This document shows positions 12,904 to 23,961 of a stretch of 64,000 nucleotides of DNA, piece after piece (position 1 is the first letter of the stretch; each line of letters starts with the position of its first letter). Location: the NCBI GenBank assembly GCA_000310025.1, contig FN649732.1, positions 420,169-484,168 of the forward strand, given 5' to 3'. The stretch is from Ectocarpus siliculosus. Taxonomy: Eukaryota; Sar; Phaeophyceae; Ectocarpales; Ectocarpaceae. A program made the position numbers and the translations under genes. The notes beneath the pieces were generated by a model. The model saw only the letters and a list, made by a program, of their open reading frames with translations. It ran no database searches and was not told where the DNA came from.

Positions 12904-13931
12904 CCTGTTGCCTGTGACACACACCACGCCATCAGCAGGAACCACAAGCCCGGAGGGTCCGGAAGCGTGAAGAGGATCGGACACAACAGCATTGGCATCA
13001 GTACCGCCTAACGCTCATCAGGGATGTAAAATAGAGTCGTTCATTTCGGCCACGAGAAGAGCGACACTTATGAACACACGTCCGCAAGGCCAGATGTCAC
13101 ACGCCCTTACCAACGGGTGGTGGAAAGATGGGGGTCTTGAGTTCGGCTGAACGATGACGGAGGAAAGAGTAGGTTGTGGATGTGGGTGGTGTGGGGGTCT
13201 CGTGACAACGATCACGAAACACACACACAAAGAGAGAGAGCGAGAGAAAGAGGGGGGGTTGGTATGTACAATTTGTGTGAAACAGCTTTGATGGGTAGAA
13301 TGCTACTGTACTAAATGCTTCGTAAATATCCGCCGGCATCCCTCAAGAAACAGTTCTGATGGATATTATATTTTCCCACAGATTCGGCGGATGTTGGGGG
13401 GTTGACACCTCGCCAGTTGCTTACGTCTCGTATCTGCCATATCGTCTGGGAAAAGACTGGAAGGGATCACACCCATCAATCCTGCTACATAGTACACAGC
13501 AGCGTACCGTTCATTACAACACATGCTGTGAAGGAACCTGATACTGCACCATGTAGTCCGAACTGCTGCTGATGAGGTTGTTGTGCAGTCCATCCTTTGT
13601 AGTTGTGCATTCATCCTTTAGTCGAGACTACAGAAACAAATGTGCATATGCATACCACGACTGATGATGGTGAAGATGGGAGATCAGGAGATCGCAGACG
13701 GTGGCCGAGCTTATACATCCGAAAAACTTGGTTCGGCTGTTGTGCCAGGCAATGACGTCGCCACCGAGTCCTATCCTGACCCCACCTACTCAAGCCTCCC
13801 CTTCCTCCTACTCTTGCCCCTCTTACTCCCGTCCTTCGCCCATCCGGTTGCTTGTCTGCATGTCCTCTTGTCTGTCATGAGTCATAATGCATTCCCGAAC
13901 AAATGAGTTTTAGTGATTCACTGGGCGAAGA
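12904..13931. other. Upstream region of the double-WSC gene; no gene seen
   Basis: This is the putative promoter side of the gene starting at 12,903 on the minus strand. It holds short purine and GA-rich runs near 13,225-13,260. I see no convincing exon, TATA box or repeat. The Copia element begins at 13,932. Confidence 0.4.
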
Positions 13932-14263
13932 TATTCGATATACTCGTAGCATAGCATGGGGGTGGTATATTGCGTATACATATGCGGGGATTGCAGTGAC
14001 GAACTACGGAGGGACAAGAAGTTTCTTTGTGTTTTCCTTGGGAGTGTAGTAGATTGGTGGAGATTCATGGAGATTCGTTCTGGGTATTAAAGCGTTATGC
14101 GTGACTTGATGCCGTGATGGAATGACGAGCTCAAGCACGCCCCCGATGAATACAACACGTTTTTCACCACGTCTACACGTCTTTACCTACCCGTGCGGCC
14201 CGTCATGGCCGAGCTGCTCTACGCTCCCATCACACACAACTGAGCCACCCGAATTATCGATCA
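13932..14263 (+). repeat. 5' LTR of the Copia element
   Basis: It begins TATTCGATATACTCG and ends CGAATTATCGATCA, and is the same as the copy at 17,517-17,848. The ends are not the usual TG...CA on the left side. Confidence 0.93.
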
Positions 14264-14347
14264 CGCTAGCGTATGACACGTCGTCTACGAGATTCGAGTC
14301 GAGCTTAGTTTGGAGTATCGCTTTGCGGCGATCAGCAGCAGCCACCG

Positions 14348-17215
14348 ATGAGCGACACCGAGCAAGATCGAGTGAGCGCCCGACTAGCAGAGGAGGAAGC
14401 CCGGATCAACTACTTGGTCGAACAGAGGGTAGAAGCAAGACTGGCCGATATGTCGAGGCAAGAAGCAGAGGAGCGGAGGACAGATGACGTCCGGACCGGA
14501 AGAGAGCACGAGGATCGCCACCAGCAACACGCGGGGCGGCCATCGGCCAACCCGACGACCGACGAAATCGCCCGCACACTCGCCGACGCCCTCACCGGTC
14601 GACTTCACGTCTCATCAGGGGACATGGGTAGAGTACCCATTAACGCAGGGACGGTTCGAATGACTGAGACTAAGCGCCTAGCGCCTTGGGATGGTGTTTT
14701 CAAGCAAGGGGAGGATGAGCAGGCTAAGTTTTTGATTTTTCGATCGAACATGGTAGCTATGTTTGCCCAGGAAGGAGTGCGTGACGTAGTACTGACTGAA
14801 GAAAAAATTCCAGTTGGGAAAGAAGGCGTGAGCATGGAGGAGATGCGTAGGGTGCATAGCGCCGACACCGGAAGGATCTGCCTGTCCAACAACGTCGTGT
14901 GGATCAACCGCCGCACCGCCGTGCCGGCGCCGGTACCGGCCAGCGGGGGGGGCTCTTCGGTCACCGCGGCGCCCTCGCCGGCCGCCGCCGTTCCTGCAGC
15001 CGCTGCCGCACCGCCACCGCCATGGGCATCGCGGACGTACACCTACACCCCGCCCACAGCGACCACCGCTTCGCCGCCGCCCACTTCTCCGTCGATCTTC
15101 ACAGGGTCCGGAGCCGCGTCGCCGATCTCCACGGCGTCTTCGAGTGCACCGCCGTCCACCGCAGCCACGCCGCCCCGTCCACCGCCGACACCCCCGCCCG
15201 CAAGCGCCGCCGCTCCCGCTCACCCGCCGCTTTCACAGCGAGCGGTCAGAGAATTGGGCGAGAAGGAAACCAGAGTGCATGGCCGTACGCGCGGCGACCG
15301 AGTGCGCTTCATGGATGAGCAACAGCAACCGCCGTCGCCGTCAGGTGGCGGCACCGCTCTCCAACACCGCCTTGGGCTGCTGTCGATGATGGGCAAGGAT
15401 GCGCTCGTCTCGTCGCTCGCCACCCGGGAGGCCGTCGATCAAGGACGTCGAGACCTGCCACCGTCCGCCAGCATCGCCCCTCCCGCTCCCCCACCGCCGC
15501 AAGATACGAGTTTAGCAGGCCATGGGAGCGGGGGGGCCGCAGGAGCTGGAGGGCCGGGGGGCCTGCACATGTTCGCAGCAATGTTCGCCACCCGCGAGGA
15601 CGTGGAAGCCACTCTTCGTGGCAAGCGCCCTCCTGACAAGATGCCGGACCTCCCTCACTGCCTCGCCAGCGACCTCCGCGTGCCGAAAACGTTCAAGGAG
15701 GCCATGCGGTCTCAACATTCAGAGTTGTGGGATGATGCAGTCGGTCGGGAGTTTTTCGGTCTGTTGGATGCAGGTACTTTTAGTCCGGTGTAGCAACCAG
15801 TAGAAAACTTCATCAACGCCAAGTGGGTATTCAACTGTAAGGCAGACGAGTACGGATGGCCGACGAAATTCAAGGCAAGACTTGTAGCGCGGGGGGACAT
15901 GCAGAGGGCTTCGATTGATTTTGGAGAATTGTTTGCACCCACCGTATCCGTGTCTAGTGTGCGTTTGTTGGCAGCTTTGGCATGTGAGCAGAACCTTGAC
16001 TTGTGTCATTTCGATATTCAGCAGGCGTTTGTGCAGTCTGAGCTTGAAGAGGATGTTTTCATGCGTCTCCCGCAAGGTTGTGGTAGGTTATCTGGACTGA
16101 TCGTGAAGCTATGCAAGAGTCTGTACGGTTTGAAGCAGGCGTCACGACAATGGCATGCGCACCTGACGAGGTGTTTGTTACTTTTAGGATTTGTGCAGTG
16201 TTTGGCGGATGCATGTGTTTTTCGATTTATGGAGGATGGATGTGTGATCATGATCATCGTGGTCCACGTGGATGACATTTTTGCCGTAGGGCAGAAGGAG
16301 AGATGTGACAAGTTTGGCAGAGACCTCAACGAGATGGTCCCCGTGAAGAACCTTGGGGAGTTGAGGTGGTACTCCGCGTGCTTTTACCAGAGAGATCTAG
16401 AGAGAGGCCTTTTGAGGATCTCGCAGCAAAGGTTTGCAGAAGAGTTGGCTGCAGAGTACGGCGTAGAGTGGGGGAAGAGTGTGCCCTTGCCTGTGAGCAT
16501 GAAGCTCACCGACTTTGACGAGGACGAAGCGTGTGCTGATGTCCCTTTCCGCGAGTTGGTAGGATCCCTGATGTGGTTGGCCACTCAAACCAGGCCGGAC
16601 ATCGCGAATGCAGTACGAGCAGTAGCGCGGTATTGCGCGTCTCCCAAGATGGTGCACTGGAAGGCAGCACTTGGTATTTTAGGGTACGTGCGTAGGACGA
16701 GTTGGATGGGGATTACATTTGAGAGGGGTGTGGTGACTGGCATGAGCATGCAGGTGTTCGTGGATGCTGACTATGCGAGCAAGGCAGCAGACCGTAGGTC
16801 GGTTTCAGGAGGACTAGTGATGTGTGGGGGTGGGTGTGTGACTTGGTTTTCGAGGACGCAGAAGTGCGTTACGCTTTCCACAACGGAAGCAGAGTATGTG
16901 GCAATTGCCGACGTCTTGAAGGAGGTGCTTTTCTTGAGGCAAGTTTGGCGTTTTATGTTGCCAGATGCAGGTATGCCGTGCATTCAAATCTTCGAGGATA
17001 ATCAGGGAGCGATTCAGATTGCGCACAACCCGATCACGAACTCAAACTCGAAGCACATTGATGTACGGCATCACTTTATCAGGGAACTGGTAGAGAGGAA
17101 GGAGATTTCGATTACTCATGTGGCGTCGGAGTTTCAGCATGCAGATTTCTTGACGAAGGCTATCAGCAAGGAATCTTTTGCGTTGCACAGAGACTTTGTG
17201 ATGAATTTGCAGTGA
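14348..17215 (+). pseudogene. Copia Gag-Pol fusion remnant with one in-frame TAG
   Basis: Frame 14,348-15,793 and frame 15,899-17,215 are the same reading frame, broken only by TAG at 15,791-15,793. The N-terminal 170 residues are Gag-like (charged coiled region, then TKRLAPWDGVFKQGEDEQ). Near 14,860 it jumps to the end of the integrase region (GRICLSNNVVWINR), followed by a long Ala/Pro-rich linker and the reverse transcriptase start (FKEAMRSQHSELW). After the stop come KARLVARGD, FDIQQAFVQSELEEDVFMR, SLYGLKQASRQWHAHL, VVHVDDIFAVG with its catalytic DD, and RNase H (FVDADYAS, STTEAEYVA, DNQGAIQIAHN, KHIDVRHHFIRE). Protease and integrase have been deleted. Apart from the TAG the reverse transcriptase looks intact. 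Confidence 0.9.
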
Positions 17216-17516
17216 CAGAGGTGTTTTGGGATCAAATCGTGCTTTGCCGTTGAGTGGAAGAGAGAGGATATGTACGAGTTTGAACAAGAGATAGAGAGGG
17301 TCAAGTGGAGATGGTAGTGTTTTGGAAGGTTAATGTTCGGGATTTTTCTTGATGATTTGGAAGAGTTGGTATGCGATTGATTGTTTTTGGAGGTATTGTT
17401 TTGGTGTTGGAGTTTTCGATTTTGTCTTGGTTTTGATTTGTTTTGGGATGAACTGGTATGATAAGGATGACTTTGATATTTTGTTGGAGCATGACGATGC
17501 ATACGAGCAGGGGGGC

Positions 17517-17848
17517 TATTCGATATACTCGTAGCATAGCATGGGGGTGGTATATTGCGTATACATATGCGGGGATTGCAGTGACGAACTACGGAGGGAC
17601 AAGAAGTTTCTTTGTGTTTTCCTTGGGAGTGTAGTAGATTGGTGGAGATTCATGGAGATTCGTTCTGGGTATTAAAGCGTTATGCGTGACTTGATGCCGT
17701 GATGGAATGACGAGCTCAAGCACGCCCCCGATGAATACAACACGTTTTTCACCACGTCTACACGTCTTTACCTACCCGTGCGGCCCGTCATGGCCGAGCT
17801 GCTCTACGCTCCCATCACACACAACTGAGCCACCCGAATTATCGATCA
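17517..17848 (+). repeat. 3' LTR of the Copia element
   Basis: It is 332 bp and identical by eye to the 5' LTR. It follows a purine tract and is followed by AAGA, which also precedes the 5' LTR. Confidence 0.93.
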
Positions 17849-20152
17849 AAGAGGCACCGCCCGACAGCACTCAACGGCGGTTGCTGGGTCGATTGCAGCT
17901 TGGCTTTCACCGACAAGCACGCTTGCTTTTCGTTGCGATTAGGACTAGTAGCCGTCCGCGCCTTCCCGCGGAGTTTAGGGTTCGAATTTTGGGACAACAG
18001 GTTCACCCAGGACATATGTTGATGACATACACCTTGAGTGCCGCACACCGTGGTCCTTCCAGCACACAGACATACTGTAGGTAAAGAGCAACCAAGGTAG
18101 ACAACAATTCCCACGTGTCCGTGCTCTGTCTCAATAGGCCCCGCACTTGGACCCCAACAGCATACCCCCCAAACACATGTATTTCCCAGATCGGATGTCT
18201 TGTGTCCAGATCCATGTACCCCAAACAGCCCCCCCTACTTGATAATACGACAAACGACCTTGAATTGAAGTCCGTTGTGAAATATCATCCAACCACAGAC
18301 CTATACAAATATGTATACCAAAACACCAATAACACCACTGGATATGCCCTACAAAAACTTACTATCTATGAATTCAGCGCGAAGCGTCCACATCAGTTCA
18401 TCCACGAACCAATGCATTCGTCCCGGGATGTGATCTCAAACAGTCAGCACAAACTTTTCATCCTCAGAAGACCAGCCAACAAGCATTTGTGCTACTTCAT
18501 CAGACAAGCGTCGGAGCAATGACGGGCATTGGAAGACAGCTTCACATAGTTGACGCAACATACTCGAACAAAACGAAGTTTGTTTCCACTTCTTGGCAAA
18601 GAAAACGAGCATACGGAAAGCGCGGGGGCTTCAATCATAACTCATCATGAACACGTGCCAAATCCTTCCTCCAATGCAATGTCCAGAAATAGTTGTACCA
18701 ATTCAAACATATACTAGAAGTACTAAGCTAACAGCGCTCCCTACTGTAACTTTTCCTGAAACATGCAAACCTGTGCCTGCCTCCTGTCACTGGTTTGCAC
18801 AAGACAACAAGACTATCACGAACGCCATATGTGTGAGACGATATCCAAACTGCTGGGTCGAGCAGCAATCATCACGTGGGGCAGGGAGAGTCCGGTGGGA
18901 GGATACTGTTGCAGCCTCAGAATCTCACTGCCGGCGCGGCAAGGAAAGCTCCTGAGTCACAACTGATGGGATCGTTTTGTTGGCGGCGGGGGCGAATCGG
19001 TGGAAGTGTTTCTGGAGGAGTTGAGCAAATGGGGATGAGGGGTACCGGCAAGGGGATTAGACCTTAGGTGGGCAGTCCTCTGTCGCAGTCAGAGGTCGTT
19101 TTCGTCGGCCCAAGATGACGATCTCGGTTTTCAACAAACGAGATGCTTTTCTGATTCTCAAACGTCAACACCAACACCGACGTCTTGCCCAGACCGATAT
19201 GTACTACAGCACATCAAGCAACATCCAAACGCCAGCAAAAATTGGCACAGCAGACCACACCTCAACATATGCTGACCAAACTTGAATCGACCTCCGTGGA
19301 ACCCAAGGATTCTCTACACAGAGCCCGACACAGTGATGACACGTCAGAAGGCACTGCCCAACAAATAGGGCCATATCCTAAAAACTCTACGCCCAGACAT
19401 GCCTCTCCCATCGTATTTCTTCGGCATCACTTATTTTCGAGCCGCCTTCACCTCATGCAGGCATTAACCAGACCTAATCCGGAAGAACCAATGGACCCTG
19501 GAACCCCATATTGCGACTATCTCCAGAGTAGATTTCACATTTTAGTGCCTAGAAACCGCCACGGCAGCAACAGCTGATGCCCGCAAAGAACAGCCTAGAT
19601 ACTGACGTCGTTTATCATATGCAGAAAGACGAAGTTCTGGTACTGTAGTTCAATCTGCTCCAGGCGACACATAATACATGTCGACACATAAATGTCCATG
19701 TTGATACATCTGTGAATACAAGCCTTCCCTTAGCAAGCAACAGCGCGGACCCTCTTGGTCGTTCCGTTTGGGCTCGCTCATATACCATGGTATATCCCTC
19801 ATGTCTCGCAGTCACTGATCCTGGTACGTCTGGACAGGTACAGACGCGAAACAACCAAAACAATGGGGCAGAACGAGGAGTGTTTCAGGAATTGCACGGC
19901 CGTTCAAGCGCTGGTCCGTGTGTTTCTCTGACAGTAACTCCGGCATTGCCCTTCGTCTCGGGGCCGTAGAAAGCGAAATGAAATGAAACCGGAGACGACA
20001 ATGTCGTTGTCGGATGTTGAGGCCAATGACATAGACTGATCCAAATCGATGACAGCAACTATCAACGACGTTAGAGAACCAAACACCACCCTAAGAAACG
20101 GGAAACCGGCTTCAACGTTGGTGCATACATGTGAGAACGTTCCCTCAGCGCC
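17849..20152. other. Intergenic stretch between the Copia element and the single-WSC gene
   Basis: Open frames here (for example plus strand 18,115-18,522 and minus strand 19,615-19,863) show no domain, no cysteine pattern like the neighbours and no supporting splice sites. I see no gene. It is also the 3' flank of the single-WSC gene, which ends at 20,153. Confidence 0.4.
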
Positions 20153-23100
20153 TTAGATGATGCAGGGTGCCACGCCGCAAACTTCCCCGAACTCCAGAAT
20201 TGTGCTCGTGCAGCAGGATTGGGCGCCGTTGCCACGCGATGAACAGCCGGAACCGCCGCACTGCCCGCAACTGCGTCGAGACCAAATGCACCCAAACAAC
20301 GAGGTTTGTTCTTATGGTTATGAAAACATCCACATGTGGTCGCGAACCATTAAGCGTTTGCAGGCCCTCGAAGTCTTCATCAGGTGCCCGAAATTTCGAA
20401 AACCGCATGGGATAGGGGTGGTGAGTTGGGAGAAAGGGATTTGAGTGATAGGCACGCTCGTCGTGGAGCGCACGCGCTCCCTGCACACGCGATCGTCTAC
20501 GTTGCTGTTGTACCATTGCCTAATGTGCACTATCGCGGCAAGACCTGAACACGCATTCATGACCTAACGAGTGCCTGGCTGCGGGGATGGCGCATTTCAC
20601 GGGGAGCCATGCTTTCTTCTCTAGTGTCAAGAGACGATATATATATGCCATCCATCTCGGGCTGAGATAAGACCCCACATATGAATAGTGGCGGCACGTC
20701 CAACGAGGCACCTAGATTGAGACATGACCTAAGTTGAGGTAAGGGGGGAAGAGAGTTCGGGTCCGAGAGTGGTCGGCACGCGAGGCTACCCGCTGTCATT
20801 CATATACCATGGTACGATGATATATAAATCGCAACCAAAATACGCTAGCGACCTCGTGAAGTAACGCTATCCCAACTGCCGAATGGCGAGTGGGCTACGC
20901 ATGACTGTTTCGACGTACCTGATCTCGCAGCAAACACCGTCGGACTCGATGCCGGAGACGCCGTTGGTGCAAACCGATTCTGTGCAACAACGATCACGTG
21001 AACAAAGATAGCACGGTGTTCATCGAGTACAATGAAATCGAGGCGCTGGGGGCGTACGAAAGCGAATCATATGAGTCGTGGGGGCCATACAAGAAAAACC
21101 AAATGACAATGAGGGAACCAAGGTCATATACGACACACGAAATATTTCCAAACGATACATTTCAAGGGGGCGAAATAGACACTTTATGCTGTAAAGCCCG
21201 GTGTCAAAATCACGTTTACACACCAGTGGAGCTGCTGAAACCGTCGTCATCGTCTTCCTGGACAGTACCGCTGGAGCTCTCGTATTCCTCGTACTCGCCC
21301 GTGCCGGTGGAGCTGCCGACATCCTGGTACTCGAACATGCTAATAGAGAAGACCCCGCCTGGAGTAAGGGGGGTGATGATGGTGAAAAGCGACAAGGGTA
21401 GGAGGGTAAGCGTATGTATGCGGTATCCTAACGTAAACAAGGGCGGTATCCTAACCAATGGTCGGCTGGATGGGTCAGCGGCTCAACAGTTCGTGATATG
21501 CTACAAGTGCCCGGGTACGTGTTAGGAGGGCGTAGAAGGCGCGGTGACGGACAGCCTGGGTGGCTAATGCTTTCTCATTGCCTCTCTTAGTTGTGTTGAT
21601 ACCCCCTTTCTCCGCCTTCACATATTCCCTTCCACCTTGCACCATCAAACAACCTCATATGTCGCTTGCCCTTCATTTGGACTCACCGCAAAAAATGCTC
21701 GGGTCTCCAGTGCAGGGCTTGTCGCAGTTACCAACATCGTCTATGATGTAGTCGTTGATGTCGGGAGAAGTAGGGCACCAGCAGATATCCCCGTGCTGTT
21801 TTGTTGGAATATGAAAAGTGGGGGGGAGTACGATAAGACGATGAACTCAATAGCGGGGGAAATGAGAGTCTTTAAGAATCAATCCGTCGCGTATGGATCC
21901 ATATTGTCAGCATTAACCACTGGTGGCCAAGTTGTTCCGTTTGTGCAGTCGATATCAAGGGACGATGTTTATGGCGTACGTCCTGAGTGCCCTGCTTCAA
22001 ATCTGTGTGTAGGGATGTGGTCTGAGATCACGGGTGCTTCGGTCCGTGCAATATCAAACAACGTATTGGCACCATATTGGTGGTTGTGATTCAATCTACC
22101 ACTCCCATCCAAACAGGACATGGCCGAAGGCGTTACACTTCAAACTCATACCTCCATGGCATAGAAGGCTGTATCGTACTCTTCGCAGTGGGCGCGGCAC
22201 AGGGCCTGATCCGTCTTGTCGTAGAACGATTTCCCGTTCTTCAGGAGGCTACTAATGTCCTTGTTGTAGCGGTAGCAGCCGAGGTACTCGTGATCGGTGG
22301 ATGCCTTGGCTTCCACCTTCTTCTCCTTCTTCATTCTCTGTAGACACGACGCCCCAAACGAACGCAAGCGAGGGAGTTCGCCAAAACAATACAATCATTC
22401 ATATACATAGATATGCGTACATCGGAGAGAGAAGCGAAACACGTTTACAGCAAATAGTCATGCAAATAGCAGTTTGTTACTTTAGTGCAGCAATCGCATG
22501 TTGTCGTGGCCCACATACCATCCGTGGTGACACCTGGCACTACAAAAAATGGTATTTATGAGTATTGTGATGCGCTCCTAAGTCTCCCCTTTGGTAGAAC
22601 ATTACTACTGCTGTAGATAGATGTATGTAACCAGATACAGGTGTCTGTACTTTGAGTTTGTGTACTCGTTTTTCTTGGGTGTCAAACTAATCGTACCTCG
22701 GGGTTTCGGGCGCCCTGCTGACCATTCCTCAACCCTTCACCCTGCACAAGAAAAGAAGCAAACGAGTGTGAATGGAGCGATCCGGGAAAAACAGGCGGAG
22801 AGTCACAGAGGCCGAAGCGATGTGAACATGAGCGCATGAAACAAGCAACTGATACTCAAATGGAACATTGAATACATGTAGCGCCCGCCGTTTTTTGTCA
22901 TGACAACATGATGTCAAGAGGAGTGAGTGGTGGAAGGAGAGGGTAAGGACTGGGCGGGATCTGGATCAAAAACGAGTGTGACTAATTCCTCTCGTTCGTT
23001 GTGAACGCAGTCGATTATCGTCCTGTGGGTGCCTTCACATCAAGTTGTTGAGTGGGCTGGAACAGCAACAGCCTTGAAATTCGATACGGATAATTCAGCT

Positions 23101-23961
23101 CGAGGAAAGCCTAGGACCCAGATTAAAAGCATATTGTATTATTGTTCGGGTTTTCTGGACAAATCTTCAGCTACATGGGGATCGTCCTACACACTTGGGA
23201 TGTGCATACTGCAAACTAGCATCCTTTGTCATCCAAGGGTCTGCTGTATGAACACGAAATGAAGCCCATCGGAAAATATCAAACACGTTCCTCGAATCCC
23301 TCAGGTGTACGCCCTATATGTATTTATGGTACAACCTTACAGATCGAACAAATTCATGGGCCGGTTGAATCTCTCCCTCGCTCGAAGTTTCCCGGATATG
23401 CGACATTTGGCCAGCCGAAACTATCAACAACTACGCTCACCACGATACAGACCACATACAGCGAAGGGTTAGTTTAGATAATGTTGTGGGTGGCTAAGCA
23501 TGGTTCTCGCCCAAGCATTCAAGAAGAGCGTTTTCTGGAAAGCACTTTTGTTTCCCGCCTACTGAAAGGGCACGAGCCGGGCCCGATCTCCTCACACAGC
23601 CCTGCTGCGGCGCATTTTTTTGGTTGGTCGAACATTCTCCCGCCCGTCACGCGCCTATGCCCTAATGCGAAGTAGGGGCGGTGGCCGCCATCAAGGCAAT
23701 TGAGAACCTCAGTACCGCGAGAGACTATCGCATTTAATTGCTGCGGTGGACAAATATTCGTTGCATCTTACCTGTTGTGAGTGTACAAAATCCAGCCACA
23801 AAATCGCGCTACATAGGAGAGGGCAAAGAGATGAAGCGCTATTCTTTACAGCAGTCTATGCAGCCTCTCCCCCAAAAGGAAATCGTACGCACCTGATACG
23901 AACCGCCGGCTAGTGCCACGGTAGCCGTGACGAGGACAAGGCAAACCGCAAGTTTGACCAT
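20153..23961 (-). CDS. Secreted single-WSC protein with C-terminal double-cysteine module, seven exons, 240 aa
   Basis: Minus-strand exons are 23961-23893, 22741-22697, 22337-22152, 21795-21687, 21358-21224, 20979-20919 and 20270-20153. They total 723 nt, exactly 241 codons with the TAA stop, and every phase matches. Exon 1 is a signal peptide ([18 protein letters not shown]). A 15-residue spacer (GEGLRNG...) and a Lys/Glu-rich stretch precede the WSC domain at about residues 52-147: [56 protein letters not shown]. An acidic Ser/Thr/Glu linker leads to [18 protein letters not shown] and the end [26 protein letters not shown]. The layout matches the double-WSC gene, including a 109-nt exon B. 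It probably acts in the wall or matrix, binding polysaccharide (family knowledge, not shown here). Confidence 0.87.

Larger units (their letters stand above)
13932..17848 (+). mobile_element. Copia LTR retrotransposon, 3.9 kb, recent, internally deleted
   Basis: Two 332-bp LTRs at 13,932-14,263 and 17,517-17,848 are identical by eye over their whole length. The 4-bp sequence AAGA directly flanks both ends (13,928-13,931 and 17,849-17,852), which fits a target duplication. A purine-rich tract (GAGCAGGGGGG) precedes the 3' LTR. The interior has one long frame with a Gag-like start and a Copia reverse transcriptase and RNase H end. Protease, zinc knuckle and integrase core are absent. Identical LTRs mean a very recent insertion, so the element was probably moved by proteins supplied in trans. 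Confidence 0.93.
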
